DNA of 52,712 nt, from assembly GCA_024695665.1 (NCBI GenBank), contig JAILHT010000156.1, forward strand, positions 1 to 52,712, in the 5' to 3' direction. The notes beneath the pieces were generated by a model, which ran no database searches, was not told the DNA's origin, and was given only the letters and a program-made list of their open reading frames with translations. The stretch comes from Lachnospiraceae bacterium (GTDB taxonomy: Bacteria; Bacillota; Clostridia; Lachnospirales; Lachnospiraceae). The stretch's first letter is position 1, and each line of letters starts with the position of its first letter. The position numbers were made by a program, and so were the translations under genes. Positions 1 through 8,197 of the stretch are shown piece after piece.

Positions 1-627
1 TGAATATCCGCATATGAGAATGATGCAGCATGCGAATATGCTTTTTACATGGTCCTGACGGAAGAAGTAAAGAGCTATCATGGCGAGAATGCCGGCATAG
101 CTGTAGTCACACTTTAAGAAATATGCGGCCACACATGCGAACAGAATTATCGAGAGTGATAGCATTATTCTCTTTGTGAGATCATTTTCAAAAAGCTTAA
201 GAACCGAGTCCACTCCGGCGATTGCGCAAAGACCTAAGAACAGTGTGATAAGCACGTTTTGTTTCTCGAAGTTTAACGGTGTTCCGAAATATGCCATATC
301 AAAAGGCACTTCGGAAATGACTGCAAGAATAAGAATTCTTAGGGCATACTTTTTTATGTCGCGCGTGTGGGTGATTCCCTCCACTATGAAAAATGCAAAG
401 AGAGGAAAGGCAAGTCTGCCGAATCCCCTCAGGATATTTATGAGAGAAAGTACGTTGGCGGATGACGCAAAAAATGCGGCATCGGAATTTGCGGCGATGG
501 TAGGAACCAAAAAAACCGCAATGTGATCCATTATCATAAAGATCACGGCCATCACTTTTATCATATTTTCATTTAAGAACTTCGGAAGTCCGCCTCCGAT
601 TATTTTGTTGAAAGGTAAATCTGACAT
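1..627 (-). CDS. TraX-family integral membrane protein (partial, C-terminus beyond window)
   Basis: Reading the minus strand from an ATG at 627, with AGGAGA 7-12 nt upstream, gives 209 uninterrupted codons that run off the left edge. The protein is hydrophobic with several membrane segments and starts with a short polar stretch followed by IKVMAVIFMIMDHIA, typical of the TraX family (named for F-pilin acetylation). The middle carries RGFGRLAFPLFAFFIVEG, a very characteristic TraX signature. In Clostridia these proteins are usually chromosomal and unlinked to conjugation, and no transfer gene is visible here, so a role in conjugation is unlikely. It is divergent from the NYN gene at 709. Family assignment is confident; the acyl-transfer substrate is unknown. 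Confidence 0.85.
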   Translation of the reverse strand, partial: MSDLPFNKIIGGGLPKFLNENMIKVMAVIFMIMDHIAVFLVPTIAANSDAAFFASSANVLSLINILRGFGRLAFPLFAFFIVEGITHTRDIKKYALRILILAVISEVPFDMAYFGTPLNFEKQNVLITLFLGLCAIAGVDSVLKLFENDLTKRIMLSLSIILFACVAAYFLKCDYSYAGILAMIALYFFRQDHVKSIFACCIILICGYS

Positions 628-645
628 TTGTTATTCTCCTGTTAA

Positions 646-675
646 TTGTTAAAAAACGAACACGACTAGTATAAC
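646..675 (+). promoter_or_regulatory. Candidate sigma-70 promoter for the NYN operon
   Basis: TTGTTA at 646-651 and TATAAC at 670-675 are separated by 18 bp in the short divergent gap between the TraX-like gene and the NYN gene. Match is moderate and no experimental support exists. Confidence 0.35.
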
Positions 676-708
676 AGAGATGAGCAGATCAGAAAACAGG
701 AAAAATAT

Positions 709-1680
709 ATGAGTGAATTGGAAAAACGATTTGCGGTGCTTATCGATTCCGATAATATATCCGCAAAATATATCAATGCGATATTGAATGAGATGACAAA
801 ATACGGTGTCATCACCTACAAGAGAATATATGGAGACTGGACAAAAAACCAGGCTTCAAAATGGAGAGGAGAGCTCCTTGAGAACTCGATAACACCGATA
901 CAGCAGTTCTCGAACACAGTCGGAAAAAATGCGACCGACTCGGCTCTCATAATAGATGCGATGGACATTCTCTATACCGGAAATGTTGACGGTTTCTGTC
1001 TTGTGTCCTCAGATGGGGATTTCACAAAGCTTGCAAGCCGCCTCAGGGAGACAGGAATGTATGTGATCGGAATGGGAGAGAGCAAGACTCCAAGATCTTT
1101 TAAGGCGGCATGCTCGGTTTTTACAAACCTTGAGATTCTGCTTGAGAATGATGAGGAGAAGACGAAGGAGACAATCCCACAGAAGAAGATTGTAGAGGCG
1201 ATAATAGAACTCATCACAGAGAATGAGAACAATGAGAGAACCACGGCGATGGGCGAGGTCGGAAATTATCTTGTAAAAAAGTACTCCGATTTCGACGTCA
1301 GATCATACGGCTACAGCTCACTCTCCAGATTCATCGATGAGATGGATGCTTTCAATCTCGACAGGAAGGACAACAATCTCTACGTGTCCATGAAGGATGC
1401 GAGAACTCAGAAAAAAGAGGTTGTGGAACGCATAAAAATAAAGGTGAAATCCGCCGGAAACAATGGAATAGAGCTCGCTCAGCTTGGGCAGTATATCCAC
1501 AGACAGTTCCCGGGATTCAAGGTCAAGGAGTACGGATACTCCACCTTCCAAAAATTTGTTCAGAGCGTGCCGGAACTTCTTATAAGAACCGACACAGATC
1601 ACAATATGATATATTATATCTCGTTGCCGGAGCTTGACGGCGGCGATGGCAGAGCAAGAAGAAAGAGGAATCGCTCATGA
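709..1680 (+). CDS. NYN-domain putative ribonuclease with two C-terminal LOTUS (OST-HTH) domains
   Basis: The 323 aa protein begins with a NYN/PIN-like nuclease fold (about residues 7-145, LabA/DUF88 group). Acidic residues expected at the metal site are visible: D13 in LIDSDN, D77 in NATDSAL, and D102/D104 in SSDGDF. Two tandem LOTUS/OST-HTH domains follow (about 161-228 and 237-308), each with the KEYGYSTFQKF or RSYGYSSLSRF pattern that binds RNA, in particular G-quadruplex or structured RNA in known members. The end is a basic tail rich in Arg and Lys. The architecture is known in bacteria and suggests a cytoplasmic RNA-processing or RNA-decay enzyme. Its stop codon overlaps the start of the next small gene (ATGA), so the two are translationally coupled. 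Confidence 0.9.
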   Translation: MSELEKRFAVLIDSDNISAKYINAILNEMTKYGVITYKRIYGDWTKNQASKWRGELLENSITPIQQFSNTVGKNATDSALIIDAMDILYTGNVDGFCLVSSDGDFTKLASRLRETGMYVIGMGESKTPRSFKAACSVFTNLEILLENDEEKTKETIPQKKIVEAIIELITENENNERTTAMGEVGNYLVKKYSDFDVRSYGYSSLSRFIDEMDAFNLDRKDNNLYVSMKDARTQKKEVVERIKIKVKSAGNNGIELAQLGQYIHRQFPGFKVKEYGYSTFQKFVQSVPELLIRTDTDHNMIYYISLPELDGGDGRARRKRNRS

Positions 1681-1853
1681 TAATGGATTGTGAACGCTGT
1701 GCAAACAGCGAGTACGACGAGGAATTTGACGAGTATTACTGCGCGGTGAATCTCGACGAGGACGAGATGGCCAGATATATGACGACAAATTACAGCCATT
1801 GTCCGTATTTTCAGGATGATGACGAGTACAAGGTGGTAAGACACCAGATATAA
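1677..1853 (+). CDS. Small Cys-containing acidic protein, DUF6472-like
   Basis: A 58 aa reading frame starts at the ATG that overlaps the NYN stop codon (ATGA) and ends with TAA at 1851-1853. The protein starts MIMDCERCANSEYDEEF, contains a CxxC pair, two more cysteines (YYCAV and SHCPYF) and many Asp/Glu. Four well-placed cysteines suggest a small metal (Zn) knuckle. The pattern resembles the short Clostridia proteins annotated DUF6472; I am fairly but not fully sure of that match. Function is unknown. Coupling to the NYN ribonuclease and to the patatin gene 13 nt downstream suggests co-expression. Confidence 0.75.
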   Translation: MIMDCERCANSEYDEEFDEYYCAVNLDEDEMARYMTTNYSHCPYFQDDDEYKVVRHQI

Positions 1854-1866
1854 TGAGGAGAAAAAA

Positions 1867-2763
1867 ATGGAGAAAATAGGCTTGGTAGTTGAAGGCGGTG
1901 GAATGAAATGCGCATACAGCGCCGGTGTTTTGGACAAATTCATCGATTGCGGCATCAACTTTGACTACGTTATAGGTGTGTCTGCAGGTTCTGCAAACAC
2001 GGCATCCTATCTCGCCGGACAGCGGGACAGAAACTTGAGATTTTATACTGATTACACGGATGACCCGAAGTATTTGAGTATCAAAAATTTTTTCGAGGAC
2101 GGACAGGTCTTCGGACTCCAGTACATATACGGGACACTCTCAAACTCCGACGGACTCGATCCTTTGGATTTTGAGGCTCTAAAAAACAATCCTGCGGAGT
2201 ACGAGATCGTAGCAACCAGAAGGGCTGACGGAAAGCCGGTATATTTCAACAAGTCGGATCTAAAGCCTGATGATTACACCGCGATAATGGCGAGCTGTGC
2301 GCTTCCGGTATATTGCAAACCCGTAAAATACAAGGGAAAATACTATTATGACGGAGGCGTGTCTGACGCAATTCCTGCAAAAAGGGCGTTTGACAGGGGA
2401 TGCGACAGAATTGTAGTCATAACAAGCAAACCGAGAGGATTTGTGAAGAAACCTGAGGGGGCGAAACATATTTACCATCAGGTTTTAAAAGATTTTCCGA
2501 ATCTCGTCGATGCCATAGACAACAGACATGTTATGTATCAGAAGGCGATGAGACAGCTCAAAAAATATGAGAGCGAGGGAAAGGCATTTGTGTTTGCACC
2601 TTCAAACCCTCCGAAGATGAGCAGTTTCACGAAAGATCCGGCGACCGAGAGAGAACTCTACGACCTTGGATTATCGGATTTTGAGAATCTTAAGGCAGAT
2701 CTTTTGACATTTTTAAATAAAAGTGACAGCGTAAAAGATGTTCAGGTAAAGCGGGTAATATAA
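1867..2763 (+). CDS. Patatin-like phospholipase family protein
   Basis: The 298 aa protein is a bacterial patatin of the RssA/YjjU type. The oxyanion glycines EGGGMK lie at about residues 10-14, the nucleophile motif GVSAG at 37-41 (Ser39), and the catalytic DGG at about 162-164 (Asp162). The family hydrolyses acyl esters of glycerophospholipids or similar lipids using a Ser-Asp dyad. There is no signal peptide, so it is cytoplasmic or peripherally membrane bound. The start is preceded by GAGGAG. Its TAA overlaps the ATG of the following P-type ATPase by one base, indicating an operon. Confidence 0.92.
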   Translation: MEKIGLVVEGGGMKCAYSAGVLDKFIDCGINFDYVIGVSAGSANTASYLAGQRDRNLRFYTDYTDDPKYLSIKNFFEDGQVFGLQYIYGTLSNSDGLDPLDFEALKNNPAEYEIVATRRADGKPVYFNKSDLKPDDYTAIMASCALPVYCKPVKYKGKYYYDGGVSDAIPAKRAFDRGCDRIVVITSKPRGFVKKPEGAKHIYHQVLKDFPNLVDAIDNRHVMYQKAMRQLKKYESEGKAFVFAPSNPPKMSSFTKDPATERELYDLGLSDFENLKADLLTFLNKSDSVKDVQVKRVI

Positions 2764-5144
2764 TGGACACTGGGAGAAATGAGTCGGGCGAGACCTGTGA
2801 GGGGAAGGTTAGGCGTTTTTATCCGGATCCCCAAATCGGTCTTACCAAAGATCAGGTAGTAGAGCATGTAAGAGCGCATGCCGTAAACAAAAAAGTAGAT
2901 TCGTCCACGAGTACCGTGAAGGAGATAATCCGTTCAAACGTATGCACATATTTCAACCTTATCTTTTTGGTGCTTGGAATACTTCTCATAGCGGCAGGCT
3001 CGTTCAGGGATCTTACCTTTTTGCCGGTTATAATAGCGAATACCTGTATAGGTATAGCCCAGGAGATTCAGGCCAAAAAGGTTCTCGACGATCTCAATAT
3101 TTTGAATGCTCCTTCCTGCACGGTTATAAGGGACGGAGAGGAAAAAACAATAAAAGCGGAGCATCTGGTACTCGATGACATAGCAGTGTTTTCGGCAGGA
3201 AATCAGATACCCGCAGACGCAGTCATTCTATCCGGCGAGGTAGCCGTAAATGAGGCTATGATAACCGGAGAATCGGATGAAGTTCAAAAGAAAGTGCGGG
3301 ACAGATTGCTGTCCGGCAGTTTTGTTGTGTCCGGAAATTGCAGGGCACAGCTCGAAAAAGTCGGCGAGGACTCCTATATATCGAGGCTCACCCTGCAGGC
3401 GACAAAGACGAAGAATGGCGAGCAGTCCGAGATGATAAGATCACTAAACAGACTCGTAATGGCGGCCGGCATTCTCATAATACCGATAGGACTCACACTG
3501 TTTATTCAGCAGTTTGTATTGGCGGAGGCGGATTTTGGAACAAGCGTATCAAGTATGGTTGCAGCTGTCATAGGAATGATCCCGGAAGGACTGTATCTTC
3601 TGGCGTCGGTAGCTCTCGCCGTGAGCGCGATGAGACTGGCAAAACAGAAGGTTCTTTTGCATGACATGAAATGCATAGAGACTCTTGCGAGAGTAGATGT
3701 GCTCTGTGTTGACAAGACCGGAACGATAACGGTTCCCGAGATGGAAGTTTCGGGATTTGTGCCGGTCAGGGATGGCGAGCAGTTTGTAAATGACAAAATC
3801 TGTGATTTTGTGACAAATATGACTGTCGACAATGCGACCATGGAGGCGCTCGGCAGATACTTTACAAATGACACCGGAAGAAAAGCAAAAAAAGTCATAT
3901 CCTTCTCGTCCGCATACAAGTACTCTGCGGTTGAATTTGCGGATGAAAAACTCGTTTTGGGAGCACCTGAGTTTGTGCTTGGAAACTTCGTGTCGCTCTA
4001 TTCAAATATCATTGAGCAGTATACAAAGAACGGCTACAGGGTCCTCGTATTCGGAAGATACAAAGGAACACTGGACGGCGGTGCGATAAATGAGAGGGTT
4101 GAACCCATAGCATTCATCTATCTCTCAAACGCGATAAGGAAGGGAGCTGTAGAGACCTTCTCATATTTTGCGGAGAACGGTGTGGACATAAAAGTCATAT
4201 CCGGAGACAATCCGGGTACTGTCTCAGAGATAGCGAAGAAAGCGGGGATAAACAATGCCGAAAAGTACATCGATGCCTCGACGCTTGAAGGGCAGGCGGA
4301 TATCAATTCGGCTGTAAAAGAATATACTGTCTTCGGGCGTGTTACACCTGTTCAAAAAAGAATGTTTGTCAAGGCATTGAAAGAAGCCGGAAGAACCGTT
4401 GCAATGACGGGGGACGGTGTGAATGATGTTTTGGCGCTTAAGGATGCCGATTGCAGTATCGCCATGGCGTCAGGAAGTGAGGCGGCCTGTCAGGTGGCTC
4501 AGCTCGTCCTTTTGGACTCGGATTTTTCCAGGATGCCTTCTGTTGTGGCAGAGGGAAGAAGAGTTGTAAACAATATACAAAGGTCTGCAACTCTATATCT
4601 TGTAAAGAATATTTTTTCAATGCTCTTAGCAATATTCTCGATGATACTTATGCTCAACTATCCGCTTGAACCATCACAGGTTTCTCTGATAAGCATGTTT
4701 ACTATCGGCATACCGTCGTTCGTGCTTGCACTTGAGCCGAACAAGGAAAAGATAAAAGGACACTTCATGCACAACGTGCTGATAAAGGCACTCCCGGCAG
4801 GACTAACTGACTTTCTCGTGGTCAGCGGGCTTGTGGTATTCTGTCGTGAATTCAACGTTGACGCGGAATGTGTATCGACATCCTGCACCATACTTGTAGC
4901 TATTGTCGGATTCATGATTCTTTATGAGATAGCAAAACCTATGATAAGAATGCACATCATTCTGCTCGTGGGAGTTATACTGGGATGGCTGTTTTGCATG
5001 CTTTTTATCAGTCCGCTTTTTGCCATAACCAGCATATCGAAACAGTGCGCAATGCTCATGGTCGTTTTTGCGCTTATAACGGAACCGGCGTTGAGGTACC
5101 TCACGAAGCTCTCGGAGTGGCTAAAACAAAGGCTTAACTTGTGA
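2763..5144 (+). CDS. P-type cation-transporting ATPase, CtpE-like
   Basis: This 793 aa membrane pump has all P-type ATPase signatures: actuator TGES at 168-171, PEGL in the fourth membrane helix (274-277), the phosphorylated Asp in DKTGT (317-321) and the hinge TGDGVND (549-555). Hydrophobic segments lie at about 60-100, 230-290 and from 610 to the end. A PEGL motif, no N-terminal metal-binding domain and the stretch LARVDVLCVDKTGTIT point to the CtpE branch (Ca2+ uptake in mycobacteria) rather than to copper/zinc P1B or K+ pumps. Ion specificity cannot be fixed by eye. It is translationally coupled to the patatin gene and lies just upstream of the Mrp antiporter cluster. Confidence 0.9.
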   Translation: MDTGRNESGETCEGKVRRFYPDPQIGLTKDQVVEHVRAHAVNKKVDSSTSTVKEIIRSNVCTYFNLIFLVLGILLIAAGSFRDLTFLPVIIANTCIGIAQEIQAKKVLDDLNILNAPSCTVIRDGEEKTIKAEHLVLDDIAVFSAGNQIPADAVILSGEVAVNEAMITGESDEVQKKVRDRLLSGSFVVSGNCRAQLEKVGEDSYISRLTLQATKTKNGEQSEMIRSLNRLVMAAGILIIPIGLTLFIQQFVLAEADFGTSVSSMVAAVIGMIPEGLYLLASVALAVSAMRLAKQKVLLHDMKCIETLARVDVLCVDKTGTITVPEMEVSGFVPVRDGEQFVNDKICDFVTNMTVDNATMEALGRYFTNDTGRKAKKVISFSSAYKYSAVEFADEKLVLGAPEFVLGNFVSLYSNIIEQYTKNGYRVLVFGRYKGTLDGGAINERVEPIAFIYLSNAIRKGAVETFSYFAENGVDIKVISGDNPGTVSEIAKKAGINNAEKYIDASTLEGQADINSAVKEYTVFGRVTPVQKRMFVKALKEAGRTVAMTGDGVNDVLALKDADCSIAMASGSEAACQVAQLVLLDSDFSRMPSVVAEGRRVVNNIQRSATLYLVKNIFSMLLAIFSMILMLNYPLEPSQVSLISMFTIGIPSFVLALEPNKEKIKGHFMHNVLIKALPAGLTDFLVVSGLVVFCREFNVDAECVSTSCTILVAIVGFMILYEIAKPMIRMHIILLVGVILGWLFCMLFISPLFAITSISKQCAMLMVVFALITEPALRYLTKLSEWLKQRLNL

Positions 5145-5170
5145 ATTACTTAACGTTGTTTAAGGTTGAT

Positions 5171-5245
5171 TTTTGCCCCCTATAACGATAAACTATAAGA
5201 AAAGACTTGATATTTTGGTCTTTTTTTGAGGTTTAGGGGGTAAAA
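5171..5245 (+). promoter_or_regulatory. Inverted repeat that could mask the mrpE ribosome-binding site
   Basis: TTTTGCCCCCTA at 5171-5182 is complementary to TAGGGGGTAAAA at 5234-5245, giving 11 Watson-Crick pairs and one G-U pair. The right arm contains the AGGGGG Shine-Dalgarno of mrpE and ends one base before its ATG (5246). The loop between the arms holds a small hairpin with a T-run (5200-5227). If transcribed, the outer stem would block translation of the antiporter operon; otherwise the repeat could be a DNA operator. The transcription start was not identifiable. Confidence 0.45.
5200..5227 (+). terminator. Short hairpin plus T-run between the P-type ATPase and the Mrp operon
   Basis: AAAAGAC at 5200-5206 pairs with GTCTTTT at 5218-5224 across an 11-nt loop and continues into a run of T. 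The stem is weak (7 bp, AT-rich), so it may be a terminator for the upstream operon or an attenuator for the downstream one. Confidence 0.4.
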
Positions 5246-5719
5246 ATGTTTATTTTGTATTTTATACTGTGGCTGATCTTTGTCGGGACGGTCACGGTTG
5301 AAAGTTGTATTATAGGACTTATAGTGGCCGGGGCGGTCTTCGCTTTTACTGTAAAATTCTTAAACTACAGTATCGCTCTGGAAATCAATAATCTGAAAAA
5401 AATTCCCATATTACTAAAGTATATAGTGATGCTCGTAAAAGAGATAATTGTGTCCAATTTTAAGGTCGCGGGATTTATCCTGACCGAGAAGGAGGAGATA
5501 TGTCCGACTCTTGTCAGTTTCAAAGGAAAGACAAAGACGGATGCCGGAAAGACTTTTTACGCAAATGCTATCACCCTGACACCGGGAACCGTGACAGTGT
5601 TTCTTGAAGGTGACAGATATGTTGTGCATGCACTTGATGAGTCGCTCGCCGAAGGAATAGATGAATCAAAACTCGAGAAAATCATTCTCAAACTGGAAGG
5701 TACGGAGGATAAAGCGTGA
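5246..5719 (+). CDS. mrpE: Cation/proton antiporter subunit MrpE (MbhA-like)
   Basis: The 157 aa protein has two or three N-terminal hydrophobic segments (residues 1-35 and about 48-70) and a soluble C-terminal part containing LTPGTVTVFLEG, the most conserved stretch of the MrpE/MnhE family. Mrp complexes exchange cytoplasmic Na+ (or K+) for external H+ at the cell membrane; MrpE is a small structural subunit. The start follows AGGGGG. It is the first gene of a ten-gene cluster and overlaps the next gene by 4 nt (GTGA). Confidence 0.92.
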   Translation: MFILYFILWLIFVGTVTVESCIIGLIVAGAVFAFTVKFLNYSIALEINNLKKIPILLKYIVMLVKEIIVSNFKVAGFILTEKEEICPTLVSFKGKTKTDAGKTFYANAITLTPGTVTVFLEGDRYVVHALDESLAEGIDESKLEKIILKLEGTEDKA

Positions 5720-6105
5720 TTTACGATGAAACCGTCAATCATTTACTGAATAATGGTCTGATAGTGGCGCTTGTGATACTTGCGATCATGGCATTTTTGT
5801 GCCTTATCAGAGCGATAATGGGACCAAGAACATCGGACAGAGTGGTTGCCGTCAACATGATGGGAACAATCATAATTGCCATCACTCTCGATTTGTCTCT
5901 TTATCTGAACGAGGGATATCTTGTAGATATCGCGATAATATATGCCCTTTTGAGTTTCCTCGCCGTGGTCGTTTTGACTAAGGTTTACATGGGTGTGTAC
6001 GAGGAGAAGAAGGAGCAGAAGGAGAAACTTAAGGCGGAGAAGAAACTTAAGTCTGAGAATGTAAAAAAAGTTGAGAAGAGAGTCGAAAAGGAGGAAAAAG
6101 CATGA
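5716..6105 (+). CDS. mrpF: Cation/proton antiporter subunit MrpF (MbhB-like)
   Basis: The 129 aa protein starts at a GTG overlapping the mrpE stop (GTGA) with GGAGG 7-11 nt upstream. Three membrane helices occupy roughly residues 15-95 and carry the family hallmark IRAIMGPRTSDRVVAVN. The last 30 residues are an unusually long Lys/Glu-rich tail (EEKKEQKEKLKAEKKLK onward), longer than in standard MrpF of about 90-95 aa, probably cytoplasmic and helical. Small membrane subunit of the antiporter; overlaps mrpG by 4 nt. Confidence 0.92.
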   Translation: MIYDETVNHLLNNGLIVALVILAIMAFLCLIRAIMGPRTSDRVVAVNMMGTIIIAITLDLSLYLNEGYLVDIAIIYALLSFLAVVVLTKVYMGVYEEKKEQKEKLKAEKKLKSENVKKVEKRVEKEEKA

Positions 6106-6464
6106 CAGCACTTGAATGGCTTAGATTCCTTTTGGGAAGCGCCTTTACGATAGGCGGAATAGTTGCTTTCGGAATAAGTATAGTGGGTGTGTTCAGATTC
6201 AAATATGCCATGAACAGACTTCACGCGGCCGCCATAGGAGATACGATGGGAATCGGATGCTTTACGATAGGCATGATGATTCTAAACGGCTTCAATATAA
6301 CTTCCGTAAAGATGTTGGTAGTTATACTTTTCTTATGGTTTGCGTCCCCGACATCGTCACATCTTGTTGCGAGGATGGAGGTTTCTGTAGATGACGAACC
6401 GGAAAAACATTACGCAAAGAAACAACTCGAAAAAGAAGAGAAAGGTAAAGAGGAAGATAAATGA
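6102..6464 (+). CDS. mrpG: Cation/proton antiporter subunit MrpG (MbhC-like)
   Basis: The 120 aa protein has three membrane segments and the MrpG pattern GVFRFKYAMNRLHAAAIGDTMGIG followed by the DUF67-like end FASPTSSHLVARM (quoted in two short pieces here). As in MrpF, a charged Lys/Glu tail of about 25 residues follows the last helix. It overlaps both neighbours by 4 nt, consistent with translational coupling and stoichiometric assembly. Confidence 0.9.
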   Translation: MTALEWLRFLLGSAFTIGGIVAFGISIVGVFRFKYAMNRLHAAAIGDTMGIGCFTIGMMILNGFNITSVKMLVVILFLWFASPTSSHLVARMEVSVDDEPEKHYAKKQLEKEEKGKEEDK

Positions 6465-6865
6465 CAGTAGTAATGCTGATTTTGCTGGTTTTTTTGCTTG
6501 TTTGCGCAATAGCTACAAGCTTTGCAAAAAACCTGCTCAATACAATACTTATATTCATGTCCTACAGCCTGGTCATGTCCATCATATGGATGGTGCTTGA
6601 GTCTCCGGATCTTGCAATCACTGAGGCGGCAGTCGGCGCCGGTGTCACCACGGTTCTTTTTCTTATAACCTTGAAAAAGATACAGAGCATCATAGAGGAA
6701 GACAGAGTTGATGATGAGTATGAAGAGGAAGAAGGATATATCCCTTCTGAGAACAGCACCGAAAACAACATCGACAAGAACACAGATATAAATGCAGATA
6801 CAATTGCAGACAACAACGGAGAGAAGACAGTGGAGGTAAGCCATGAGCAGACGCCTGGAAAATGA
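6461..6865 (+). CDS. MrpA C-terminal-like subunit (MbhD-like, DUF4040)
   Basis: This 134 aa protein holds three membrane helices with AITEAAVGAGVTTVLFLITL, the signature of the DUF4040 domain. In Mrp systems that domain is part of the MrpA C-terminal region and in archaeal Mbh it is the separate MbhD subunit; here it is separate. The Glu in TEAAVG is the conserved membrane Glu. A 50-residue Asp/Glu/Asn-rich tail follows. Its end overlaps the next gene by 23 nt; the next start (6843) has its own GGAGG at 6832-6836. Confidence 0.85.
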   Translation: MTVVMLILLVFLLVCAIATSFAKNLLNTILIFMSYSLVMSIIWMVLESPDLAITEAAVGAGVTTVLFLITLKKIQSIIEEDRVDDEYEEEEGYIPSENSTENNIDKNTDINADTIADNNGEKTVEVSHEQTPGK

Positions 6866-7814
6866 TGAATACGAAAAGACTTTCTCCGGAAAGTTCAGAG
6901 CGTGGTTGAACGGTGACAACGATCCGTTTTTGGGGAAAATAGAACAGAAAACCTTAAAGGAACAGAGGGAGAGCAAAAAGCAGGCCAGAAGGAGAAGGCA
7001 GGAGCATGAAACCCTGTTGAACGAGGCCTACAATCTCCCGAAGAGCAGAACATTTAAGCTCTTTGGTAAGGCTTACGGATTTGCATCAATTCTTTTTGCA
7101 ACCGTTTTGATAGTGGTTTTGGTATTTGCGGTTTCCTTCCTTCCGACCTTCGGAGAGGCCGACAAGCCGGTAAACAACGAGGTGTCTGAGAGATACATAG
7201 AGAGCGGCTTGGATGAGACCGGATCGGTAAATATCGTAACCGGAATGATATTGGACTACAGAGCGTTTGATACATTGGGAGAGTCTCATGTGCTCTTCCT
7301 TGCGACGATAGCGGTTTTGGTACTACTCAGAGTCGATGATGATTCCGCGCAGCACGACAAACTTATGGAGGAGGCGCAGGACCGTTTCCACGAACCGAAG
7401 AATGATATCATTCTTCAGACCGCGGCGAGAGTTTTGGTGCCTGTCATAATAATTTTTGGAATATATGTCATTTTATGCGGACATTTAGGACCCGGAGGAG
7501 GATTCTCCGGAGGAGCCATAATAGGAGCCGGACTTATACTTTATCTCACAGCATTTGGATTCAAGAAGACGGAGAGATTTTTCACGGCGAAGACGCAGAA
7601 GATATTGTCCGTGTCAGCGCTCGGCTGTTACAGCCTGTGCAAAAGCTACTCTTTCTATACGGGTGCAAATCATATAGAGAGCATAATACCGCTCGGCATA
7701 CCGGGACACATTCTCTCTAGCGGGCTGATACTGATACTCAACATATGTGTCGGAGTTGTCGTTTCGGCTACCATGTACACATTCTACGTTATGTTTAGGA
7801 AAGGAAATTTCTGA
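6843..7814 (+). CDS. mrpB: Fused MbhE-like + MrpB (MbhF-like) antiporter subunit
   Basis: The 323 aa protein combines three parts. Residues 1-75 are soluble and very rich in Lys, Arg and Glu. Residues about 78-165 form a MbhE/MrpA-C-terminal-like unit with membrane helices and the motif GMILDYRAFDTLGESHVLF. Residues about 195-320 are a standard MrpB/MnhB domain with GHLGPGGGFSGG and four helices. In Mrp operons the middle unit normally ends MrpA, and in Mbh operons it is the separate gene mbhE, so a fusion to MrpB is informative about lineage. It supplies helices near the Na+ path in known structures. The stop overlaps mrpC by one base. Confidence 0.88.
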   Translation: MSRRLENDEYEKTFSGKFRAWLNGDNDPFLGKIEQKTLKEQRESKKQARRRRQEHETLLNEAYNLPKSRTFKLFGKAYGFASILFATVLIVVLVFAVSFLPTFGEADKPVNNEVSERYIESGLDETGSVNIVTGMILDYRAFDTLGESHVLFLATIAVLVLLRVDDDSAQHDKLMEEAQDRFHEPKNDIILQTAARVLVPVIIIFGIYVILCGHLGPGGGFSGGAIIGAGLILYLTAFGFKKTERFFTAKTQKILSVSALGCYSLCKSYSFYTGANHIESIIPLGIPGHILSSGLILILNICVGVVVSATMYTFYVMFRKGNF

Positions 7815-8197
7815 TGGATATAATGCATCTTGCGGGAAACTATGCGGAAGCCGTTTCTATGATTTTATTCGGGATAGGTTTTACAAACCTGCTCTTGCAG
7901 AAAAATCTAATAAGAAAGATTATCGGACTCAACATTATGGATACGTCCGTATATCTGTTCCTTGCTCTCAAGGGATATATATACGGCAGAAAAGCCCCGA
8001 TAGTTACTGACGGGGTTCAGAGTATGGAAAGCTACATCAACCCGATTCCGAGCGGACTTGTTCTCACGGGAATCGTTGTGTCCGTGTCGGTTACGGCGGT
8101 CATGCTCTCACTTACCATCAGACTGTACAGAAAGTATCACACCTTGAACATGGATGAGATAACAACAATCATCAACAGAGGGGAGGAAAATAAATGA
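7814..8197 (+). CDS. mrpC: Cation/proton antiporter subunit MrpC (NuoK-like, MbhG-like)
   Basis: The 127 aa protein has three membrane helices and the NuoK/MrpC pattern, including FGIGFTNLLLQKNLIRKIIGLNI and a second region DGVQSMESYINPIPSGLVLTGIVVS (given as two separated motifs; only short parts are diagnostic, e.g. DPLPQALVLTAIVI-type PIPSGLVLTGIVVS). It is homologous to the complex I subunit NuoK. It overlaps mrpB by one base and mrpD by 4 nt. Confidence 0.9.
   Translation: MDIMHLAGNYAEAVSMILFGIGFTNLLLQKNLIRKIIGLNIMDTSVYLFLALKGYIYGRKAPIVTDGVQSMESYINPIPSGLVLTGIVVSVSVTAVMLSLTIRLYRKYHTLNMDEITTIINRGEENK

Noticed and set aside
176-526. 116-codon plus-strand open frame
   Set aside because: It runs antisense through the TraX-like gene, which has clear family motifs and a ribosome site; the plus-strand product looks like a shadow.
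1-627. Conjugative element because of the TraX-like gene
   Set aside because: No other transfer, relaxase or integrase gene is seen and TraX homologues are common on clostridial chromosomes.
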